DNA of 64,000 bases from Verrucomicrobiota bacterium (lineage in GTDB: Bacteria > Verrucomicrobiota > Verrucomicrobiia > Chthoniobacterales > JAFAMB01). The stretch covers positions 37,194 through 101,193 of the forward strand of contig JAFBAP010000117.1 of assembly GCA_019247695.1 (NCBI GenBank), read 5' to 3'. Shown one piece after another: positions 46,818 through 53,379 of this stretch; position 1 is the first letter of the stretch; every line of letters begins with the position of its first letter. The position numbers were made by a program, and so were the translations under genes. The notes below the pieces were generated by a model, which had not been told where the DNA came from, made no database searches, and saw nothing but the letters and a program-made list of their open reading frames with translations.

Positions 46818-48230
46818 TCAGATCCGCAGAATTTTGCCTGGGTTCATCAGGTTGTTGGGGTCGAGCGCCTGCTTGATGGCGCGCATGACGCTGACCGCGT
46901 CGCCGTGCTCGGCGACCAGGAAATCCACCTTGCCATAGCCGATGCCGTGTTCGCCCGTGCACGTGCCCTCCAGGGCCAGCGCGCGCAGGACCAAGCGCTC
47001 GTTCAGGCGCTTCGCCTCCGCGATGTCCTGAGGATTCGCCGGATGAAGCGGAATGCCGACGTGAAAATTGCCGTCGCCGACGTGGCCGATAATCAGGGCC
47101 GGCAGAAAGGAAGCGGCGAAGTCTTTCTCGGTCTCCGTGATGCATTCGGCCAGGCGCGAAATGGGCACGCAGACGTCGGTCACCCAGACCTCCGTGCCCG
47201 GGTACTGCGCCTGAATTGCGAAATACGTATCGTACCGGGCCCGCCACATCTTGCGTCGGCCCTCGGGGTCCGGCGTCCAGCAAAAGCCGGCACCGCCCTG
47301 GGCCGCCGCGATTTTCTCGACCGTCCTGGCCTGCTCGGCCACCCCGGCCTCGGTACCGTGAAAATCCAACCATAGCGTCGGTGCGGCCGGCACCTCGAGC
47401 TTGGAATAGTGCCGGATCGCGTCCATGACCGCAGCGTTGGCCAACTCGATACGCGCCACCGGCACCCCGGCCTGGATGGTCCGGATCGCCGTGACGACCG
47501 CCGCCGCAACGCTCGGGAAGGAACCGGTCGCCGAGGACATGGCCGGTGGGATCGCATGAAGGCGCACCGTCACCTCCGTGATCACGCCGAGCGTGCCCTC
47601 CGAGCCCACAAACAATCGGGTCAGGTCATAGCCGGCCGAGGACTTGCGCGCGCGCCGGGCCGTGCGGATGATGCGCCCGTCCGCCAACACCACCGTGAGC
47701 GCCAGCGCATTTTCGCGCATCGTGCCGTAACGAACCGTGTTGGTGCCCGAGGCGCGCGTGGCCGCCATCCCGCCCAAAGTGGTCACCTCGGCGGCTCCGG
47801 GGTCAATCGAGAAGAATAGGCCGCTATCGCGCAGGTGATCGTTGAGTTGCCGCAGGGTAACGCCCGCTTCCATGGTGGCATCGAAATCATCCCGGTTGAC
47901 CTGCATGATCCGGTTCATCTGCGCCACGTCGATACAGATCCCGCCGTGCAGGGCGGCGACGTGACCCTCGAGCGAGGTGCCGCCCCCAAACGGGATCAGC
48001 GGCACCTTGTGGCGCGCGCAGACCTGGACAATTTCGCTTACCTCCTGAGTCGAGCGCGGGAAGGCGACCGCGTCCGGCGGCACGCAGGGATGGTAAGATG
48101 CGCCTTTGCCGTGACGCTCGCGCACGGCGGCATCGGTCGACAGCCGATCGCCCAGCAACGGCTGCAGCGAGGCAACCACCGCCTCGCGCGCGGCGGGAGT
48201 GATCGATCCAACGGGGGCGGGCAGGCTCAT
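46818..48230 (-). CDS. FAD-binding oxidase, GlcD/D-lactate dehydrogenase type
   Basis: 470 residues. PP-loop FAD domain (KVPLIPFGGGTSLEGHVAAL, VTTLGGMAATRASGTNTVRY, YDLTRLFVGSEGTLGVITEV) and the C-terminal FAD_oxidase_C domain ending GTCTGEHGIGYGKVDFLVAE and LDPNNLMNPGKILRI. The GEHGIG His is the catalytic base region of the family. Oxidises D-lactate, glycolate or another 2-hydroxyacid, passing electrons to the quinone pool or a cytochrome. It lies 70 bases from no partner GlcE/F gene, so a single-subunit D-lactate dehydrogenase is more likely. The mono-heme cytochrome and lactate permease elsewhere in the window could function with it (inference). Confidence 0.92.
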   Translation of the reverse strand: MSLPAPVGSITPAAREAVVASLQPLLGDRLSTDAAVRERHGKGASYHPCVPPDAVAFPRSTQEVSEIVQVCARHKVPLIPFGGGTSLEGHVAALHGGICIDVAQMNRIMQVNRDDFDATMEAGVTLRQLNDHLRDSGLFFSIDPGAAEVTTLGGMAATRASGTNTVRYGTMRENALALTVVLADGRIIRTARRARKSSAGYDLTRLFVGSEGTLGVITEVTVRLHAIPPAMSSATGSFPSVAAAVVTAIRTIQAGVPVARIELANAAVMDAIRHYSKLEVPAAPTLWLDFHGTEAGVAEQARTVEKIAAAQGGAGFCWTPDPEGRRKMWRARYDTYFAIQAQYPGTEVWVTDVCVPISRLAECITETEKDFAASFLPALIIGHVGDGNFHVGIPLHPANPQDIAEAKRLNERLVLRALALEGTCTGEHGIGYGKVDFLVAEHGDAVSVMRAIKQALDPNNLMNPGKILRI

Positions 48231-48905
48231 AACGGTCCTTTTGCGACGGGTGCGTTTGGCTGGCGAAGCCGGTGACGCCCGACGGCGTCCTCGCCCACGC
48301 GACCCCGCTGCGCGGCTTCCACGAGCTACTCTCCCCCGTTCTTATCAGACCGGATGAGTTGAACGGAACGCAAAAATACTAAGAAAACGGTTTCAATATA
48401 CTTCCACGTTTCCGGGATTCCCACGCAAACCCCACTGCCATATAGTTAAGGGCCGGCGGATGGGGGCGCTTTGGTCCCGCAGGGACGGCTGAGGTTCGCC
48501 AGGGACTTCAGTGCCTGTGCAGGCGTTTCCCCCCCGGGGTTGCGTCCCATCGGGACGCCTGAAGGCGGGCGCCAAAGATTGGGAGCCGTTCGGGTTTTCG
48601 TCGCCGAGGGTCGCACCGGGTTTGGCCGGCCGCTTGGGAGCCGGCACCCTGCGGGCCAGCGTTTCAGGCGTCCCGACGGGACGCGCTCCCTCTTAAATGC
48701 CCCGTCCCGGGACGAAGTCCCTGGCTAACCTCAGCCGTCCCTTCGGGACGAAAGCGCCCCCATCCGCCGGCGGCGACACCCCGTAAGCCGGCATTCTACC
48801 GAGGTCGCTGCCTGAATGGAACCGGATCAGCCGTTCCTCCGGGACGAAGCCCACGCCCGCTGCCGCCCATAACTATATGGCAGTGGTGCAAACCCGGGGC
48901 CGAGC
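48231..48905. repeat. Intergenic repeat mosaic, copy E
   Basis: From about 48430 the gap holds CTGCCATATAGTTAAGGGCC, TCCCGCAGGGACGGCTGAGG, a long pair GTCCCATCGGGACGCCTGAA / TTCAGGCGTCCCGACGGGAC (about 48545 and 48661) forming an outer stem around ACCGGGTTTGGCCGGC. GGCGACACCCCGTAAGCCGG and TCCTCCGGGACGAAG follow. CCCAGGG and hairpin modules of copies A-C are absent. Upstream of it, 48231-48430 has no recognised element and probably carries the promoter of the FAD oxidase. Confidence 0.7.
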
Positions 48906-49175
48906 CTAATGCACCCCGGCCTGTTCGCCCGGATGGAAAAACTCGACGATCAACCTGTCTCCCAGTTTGATGGGTGACTCCACCCGCATCGTCACCTTGA
49001 ATGCGCGCTCGGACTCCTCCGCGGGTCTGTCCAGAGGAACCGATATCCGGCAGCTTCCCAACACCACATTCAGCCGCTCAAAGTCCGGTTTTGGACAAAC
49101 CGTCTTAAGCTCCACCTCCTGCATCCCATCCGGCCTGTCGGATGTTCCTAAAACAACTGCTTCACCTACCTGCAT
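48906..49175 (-). CDS. Small hypothetical protein
   Basis: 89 residues: MQVGEAVVLGTSDRPDGMQE, ELKTVCPKPDFERLNVVLGS, CRISVPLDRPAEESERAFKV and VESPIKLGDRLIVEFFHPGE. Alternating hydrophobic strands suggest a compact beta domain. A GGAG lies ten bases before the ATG at 49175. No family recognised. Confidence 0.5.
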   Translation of the reverse strand: MQVGEAVVLGTSDRPDGMQEVELKTVCPKPDFERLNVVLGSCRISVPLDRPAEESERAFKVTMRVESPIKLGDRLIVEFFHPGEQAGVH

Positions 49176-49652
49176 CGTCTACTTACTCCACAGCGGAAAA
49201 CACCGCCTGCATTTACCTTATATGACGGACTTGCCTTATGGCTCAACCAATAATTCAACGTACTTCCAAAAAAATCTGCATCGATCATCGTGCAAAATCG
49301 ACTATCAAGCCGTGACCATGCTCCGGTCCCACGCCTGTGGCCAAGAGGAAGAATTTGCGGGACGGGAAACGGCAGACGGGGATGGCGGGAGGGCTGATCA
49401 CGCAGGCGCCGTAAGGGGCCGCGTCCGCCCCGGCTCGGTGAGACAACCGTAAAGCCGGCGTGATGAGTGCCAGGAACTTTTTCATGATCCTTCGTTTTCG
49501 GGCGAATTGGACGGCCTAAGGTTCTCTTTTATTCGGTCCTTTGAGAAAGCGGGGTTGTAAGGACGGCACCGGCGGCTGCCCGGATCTCCGGTCGGACCGG
49601 CCCGTTCTTCATTTGCCCCGCTGGCGCCTATGCCCGACATTACCAGAGCGTC
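49176..49652. other. Gap with one doubtful short frame
   Basis: About 480 bases. A 66-codon minus-strand frame (49285-49485) begins MKKFLALITPALRLSHRAGA with AAGGA close before its ATG, but its remainder (PPAIPVCRFPSRKFFLLATG) is not protein-like. Otherwise nothing recognised; the CheB-type gene's promoter may lie at the right end. Confidence 0.4.
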
Positions 49653-50666
49653 ATGTCCGGCAAGGACATCATCGTAATCGGCACCTCCACCGGTGGAAGT
49701 GAAGCCCTGCAAGTGGTGGTCAGCGGGTTACCGGCTGACCTGAGGGCGGCTTTGTTCATTGTGCTCCACATCAGCGCGGACGGCCTCGGGATCCTACCGG
49801 ATACTTTGGCACGCGCCGGGCGGCTGCCGGCGTCGAATGCCCAAAACTGGGAAGCGATCCGGCCCGGACGCATCTACGTGGCGCCGCCGGACCATCATCT
49901 GCTTTTGGAACGGTCCGGCCACGTGCGAATCACGCGCGGCCCCAGGGAGAACCGTTTCCGGCCCGCGGTGGACCCGCTGTTTCGGTCTGCAGCCCATGCG
50001 TTCGGACCCCGCGTCGCCGGCGTGGTGCTCACCGGTGGGTTGGATGACGGCACGGCCGGACTTTGGACGATCAAGGATCGCGGCGGTACCACCATCGTGC
50101 AGGACCCTGACGCTGCGCTGGCGCCATCCATGCCGCGCAATACGCTCGAGCACGTCACGGTAGATCACTGCGTGCCGCTGGAAGAAATTGCGCCGTTGCT
50201 GGTCCGGTTGAGCCTCCAGCCTGCAGAGACCGGACCGGCCGGGCCGGGGTCCAAGCTCCTGGAGACCGAAGTAAGCATTGCCAAGGAGGACAATGCGCTC
50301 GAGGTGGGTATCATGGAATGGGGCACGCCTTCATTATATGCCTGCCCGGAATGCCGCGGCGTCCTTTTCCAGTTGGAGGAGGGGAGCAACCTGCGATTCC
50401 GGTGCCACACCGGCCACGCGTATTCGCTGGAAACGCTGCCGGCCGAATTCTCCGAGCGGATGGAGGAAACGTTGTGGAATGCCGTCCGGTCCATGGAGGA
50501 ATCGATGCTGCTGATGCAGCGCATGGCCGACCGCCTATCCGAGCACAACCACGACCAAGCCGCCCAGCGATTGTTACACGAGGCGCAGCGAACCCAGCAG
50601 AATGCCGATGTAATCCGGCAGTTGGTGACGGGGCCGTTTCGTCTAAGCGAGAGTCCGGTCCGGTAG
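49653..50666 (+). CDS. Stand-alone CheB-type protein-glutamate methylesterase with C-terminal Cys/His cluster
   Basis: 337 residues. The CheB catalytic domain (about 1-185) has the triad Ser in IVIGTSTGGSEALQ, His in LFIVLHISADGLGILP and Asp in GVVLTGGLDDGTAGLW. No receiver domain precedes it. The C-terminal part has CPECRGVLFQLEEGSNLRF followed by RCHTGHAYS, a Cys/His set suited to zinc, then helices ending at LVTGPFRLSESPVR. No other chemotaxis gene is in the window, so it may regulate something other than flagellar chemotaxis. Family with this tail is known in soil bacteria; function unproven. Confidence 0.88.
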   Translation: MSGKDIIVIGTSTGGSEALQVVVSGLPADLRAALFIVLHISADGLGILPDTLARAGRLPASNAQNWEAIRPGRIYVAPPDHHLLLERSGHVRITRGPRENRFRPAVDPLFRSAAHAFGPRVAGVVLTGGLDDGTAGLWTIKDRGGTTIVQDPDAALAPSMPRNTLEHVTVDHCVPLEEIAPLLVRLSLQPAETGPAGPGSKLLETEVSIAKEDNALEVGIMEWGTPSLYACPECRGVLFQLEEGSNLRFRCHTGHAYSLETLPAEFSERMEETLWNAVRSMEESMLLMQRMADRLSEHNHDQAAQRLLHEAQRTQQNADVIRQLVTGPFRLSESPVR

Positions 50667-50791
50667 ATCCTCCTGCCTTGGACCACCGGTGAGCCGGTCG
50701 TGAATCACCGTCAGCGCTCGGGCCGTACGGCGCCTGCTTTTTGTTCAGAGCGCGGAACTCAACCGGCCCCCCGATCCGTGGCCGCCCGCCG

Positions 50792-51967
50792 TCAGTACGC
50801 GCCCCCGGGAATAACGGCGGCGACGCGGCGGCCTCGAACCTCGTCCGGCGCGTTTAGCAAGAAACCGATCGCGGCGGTACCGGCGGGCGGCAGGGCCATC
50901 CGATGCTCCGCGAGCATCCACGCGGTTGCCGATTGTAATTCTTCCGCCGAGACGGCGATCGTTTGATCCGGTGGAGCGCCGGCTGACCACGCCGCGCCGC
51001 CCGGCCGGCTTCGAACGGCAAAGACCCTGATCCCGGGGTCGACCGTCCTCAGGGCGTGGTTCAGGGCCAAAGACAAGGTCACGTCATCCGCCGGAACGAC
51101 AACCGCATCGAGGCCGGCAAATTCCTCGAACAATTCGACGGCAATCGTGCCCACGCCGCTGAGGACCGCCGGGTGCGTGCCCGCAGGTGGCGTCAGCCAT
51201 CCTCGTTCACGAGCCGACGCCAGGGCCGCCTGCTCGGCGGCCTGGGAATCGGCCTGCGGCCGGACCTCCGCCCCGTACACAGCCAATTGCCCGGCTGCCT
51301 GGGGCCCGGCCCCTTCAGTCAAAAAGGCGCAGACGGGGACGCTCAGCCGTTGGCCCGCGTAAGCCAGGCCGATCTCGCGAGGGCCCGCCGCGGTCATGAC
51401 GACTCCGGCGCCCGGCTTTTCTTCACGCATCAGCCGCAACCAGTTAACGCCGGCCCGCGCTGCCCCGCCTCCCGTGTGCTGCAGGTGCTCGAATTTGATC
51501 CGGACCTCGGCCCCGGTCAGGCGCGACAGGCCCGGCGAGGGTTCGAGCGGCGTGCAGCGTACGTGCGGCTGGATCCGCAGACGGGCCGCGAGGATATCCT
51601 GAAGCTTCACGGCCGGCGCAGCCGGCGGCTGGCCAGGGTGCGTCAGCGCGTGCTCAAGCCTGGTAATCCAGGCGCGGACGCGGTCTTCCTTGAGTTTCCA
51701 ATACGTCCACTGGCCGATGCGCTGGGCCGCGACCATGCCCGAGCGTTCCAGCAGGGCCAGGTATTGAGAGGTGGTTGACTGCGAGAGCTTAAGCTTGGCC
51801 TGGAGGTCCGTCACGCACACACCGATTTCCTCAGCCGGCCCCGCGGGTTGCGCCGGAAAATGGGCGCCCGGATCGCGCAGCAGATGCAAAAGGTCGAGCC
51901 GGTGCGGGTTGGCGAGGGCGTTCAAAGGCGGAAGCAGCTCGGCGGTTAACCCAGTATCCATTGCCAT
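50792..51967 (-). CDS. ArsR-type HTH fused to a degenerate PLP-fold (threonine dehydratase-like) domain
   Basis: 391 residues. Residues about 1-110 form a winged HTH of ArsR type (ANPHRLDLLHLLRDPG, TDLQAKLKLSQSTTSQYLAL, LERSGMVAAQRIGQWTYWKL). Residues about 120-391 match fold-type II PLP enzymes: RIQPHVRCTPLEPSPGLSRL, TGAEVRIKFEHLQHTGGGAA, and DAVVVPADDVTLSLALNHAL. The catalytic lysine of TGSFKLRGA is replaced (TGGGAARAG, A169), the phosphate-binding GGGGL loop reads PADDVTLS (292-299), SAGNHAQG reads AAGPREIG, and the terminal SGGN reads PGGAY. Catalysis is therefore unlikely; a ligand-sensing role is inferred. ATATC/GATAT palindromes overlap and precede its start. Start ATG at 51967; preceded on the same strand by the ThuA-like gene. 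Confidence 0.85.
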   Translation of the reverse strand: MAMDTGLTAELLPPLNALANPHRLDLLHLLRDPGAHFPAQPAGPAEEIGVCVTDLQAKLKLSQSTTSQYLALLERSGMVAAQRIGQWTYWKLKEDRVRAWITRLEHALTHPGQPPAAPAVKLQDILAARLRIQPHVRCTPLEPSPGLSRLTGAEVRIKFEHLQHTGGGAARAGVNWLRLMREEKPGAGVVMTAAGPREIGLAYAGQRLSVPVCAFLTEGAGPQAAGQLAVYGAEVRPQADSQAAEQAALASARERGWLTPPAGTHPAVLSGVGTIAVELFEEFAGLDAVVVPADDVTLSLALNHALRTVDPGIRVFAVRSRPGGAAWSAGAPPDQTIAVSAEELQSATAWMLAEHRMALPPAGTAAIGFLLNAPDEVRGRRVAAVIPGGAY

Positions 51968-52028
51968 ATCGGGATATCACAATAGCACGATGATGAGATA
52001 TTGCAACATCGCGATATACCGATATACG
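51966..52028. promoter_or_regulatory. Clustered ATATC/GATAT palindromes, probable autoregulatory operator
   Basis: ATATCGGGATAT (51966-51977) overlaps the regulator's start codon. Upstream lie GATATTGC (51997), ATCGCGATAT (52008-52017) and GATATACCGATATAC (52013-52026). This AT-rich cluster in a GC-rich region has the size and symmetry of ArsR-family sites. Confidence 0.5.
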
Positions 52029-52252
52029 GCGGTTTGCCGGTTTTCGGGGGCGGCGCAGGACAAAGCAGAACCGGTGCGACCGGCTGCGTTCACCCCGGGC
52101 GGGCCGAGGTTTACAGGAAGGTGGTTCCCGCCCTTGAGGCAGCCCCGGGCGGCGCCGGAGCGAAGCGGTCGTCCCGCGCGCGTAGGCGGCGGGCCCGGTT
52201 CAGCCTCAGGCGAAAGGCGCAAGAGGCGGGGAAAGCCAAAAACGGGCGACGG

Positions 52253-52990
52253 TTACTCCTGCCGAATCCCTTCCGGGGACACCCTCACGTTGGGAATTGC
52301 GTCAATCCAGCGCGGCCCTCTGGGTACCGCCCATTTTACGGCGTTGCGCAAAACGGTCTGAACTTCCGGCTGATAAAAGGTCGGGAACGATTCGTGCCCC
52401 GGGCGAAAATAAAAGATCCTTCCGGCGCCGCGCTTCCAGCAGCACCCCGAGCGGAACACTTCGCCACCCTGGAACCACGACATGAACACCAGTTCATCCG
52501 GCATCGGGATGCCGAACGGTTCTCCGTACATCTCCTCATGCGGGAGCTCGAAGTACCGGTCAATACCCTGGGCAATCGGGTGACTGGGATCACAGACCCA
52601 GACGCGCTCTTTTTCGCCCGCCTCGCGCCAGATCAGCGAGCCGCTGGTGCCGAGCAAGCGCCTGAAGACCTTGGAATAATGGCCGGAATGCAGTACAACC
52701 AGCCCCATTCCCTCCAGAACGCGTTTCTGGACGCGATCCACGACGGCGTCTCTCACCTCGGCGTGCGCGATGTGCCCCCACCAGACCAGCACATCGGTGT
52801 TCTCCAGGCGGGCCTCCGTCAGGCCGTGTTCCGGCTCCTGCAGGGTGGCGGTTTCGACGGACAAGGACGGCTCGGAGGCAAGTGCCTGAGCCACGCAGCC
52901 GTGGATTCCATCAGGATAAACCCTGCGAATCCTTTCAGATTTCTGCTCGTGAACGTTCTCGTTCCAGACAAGTACACGGGTTGTGCTCAC
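52253..52990 (-). CDS. ThuA-like family protein
   Basis: 245 residues from the GTG at 52990 (VSTTRVLVWNENVHEQKSER); the frame is open to 53179 but that part is Arg/Pro-rich. Class I glutamine-amidotransferase-like fold of PF06283: VLVWNENVHEQ, IHGCVAQALAS, DVLVWWGHIAHAEV, GMGLVVLHSGHYSKVF, and a His/Glu-rich PHEEMYGEPFGIPMPDELVF, then FYFRPGHESFPTFY. Homologues include trehalose-utilisation ThuA and sugar hydrolase-like proteins; biochemical activity is poorly known. A long open frame on the plus strand covers the same region and is taken as a shadow. It lies upstream of the ArsR/PLP-fold regulator on the same strand. Confidence 0.88.
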   Translation of the reverse strand: MSTTRVLVWNENVHEQKSERIRRVYPDGIHGCVAQALASEPSLSVETATLQEPEHGLTEARLENTDVLVWWGHIAHAEVRDAVVDRVQKRVLEGMGLVVLHSGHYSKVFRRLLGTSGSLIWREAGEKERVWVCDPSHPIAQGIDRYFELPHEEMYGEPFGIPMPDELVFMSWFQGGEVFRSGCCWKRGAGRIFYFRPGHESFPTFYQPEVQTVLRNAVKWAVPRGPRWIDAIPNVRVSPEGIRQE

Positions 52991-53379
52991 CGGGAAAGAG
53001 ATCGCAGCGCAAAAACCTCTGCAAACCAAATCGCGCTTTTCTTTTCGGGTACCCGAGCGGTGCGCCCGCCGGCGCGCCGACCCGGCGGGGGCGGCGTTCG
53101 GCTGGGGGAAACGTGGGGGGGGAAAGCGCGGGGTGCGGCGCGGGCGTTTAAGAAGGAAAGGATGGGGGACGGCCCGCATGACGTGCGGCCCGGGAGAGAA
53201 CCCGGCGCTTCGGTATTTAACATGACGTTTATTGTATGATGTTATAGATATCCTTCTCAGGCGCGGCCCTTTCCGCCGCTGTGAATAACTTGTGAAGTTT
53301 TTCCGGGCGCTTGGATTCGCCCCCGCCGGGGCCGAAGTTATTGACAGGCCCCGTCGCCGGTGAGATGTGCCTCTCGGGT
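52991..53379. other. Divergent gap between thuA-like and ppc
   Basis: About 390 bases. Most is GC-rich, with an AT-rich island at 53216-53250 (TTTATTGTATGATGTTATAG) that may hold the ppc promoter; hexamer spacing is not good enough to mark -35/-10. Nothing else recognised. Confidence 0.4.

Noticed and set aside
49482..49712. 76-codon minus-strand frame overlapping the CheB start
   Set aside because: Composition is not protein-like and it overlaps the methylesterase N-terminus.
52001..53239. 412-codon plus-strand open frame opposite the ThuA-like gene
   Set aside because: It is antisense to a gene with clear family motifs, has no recognisable domain, and runs through the regulator's operator region; typical long shadow frame in GC-rich DNA.
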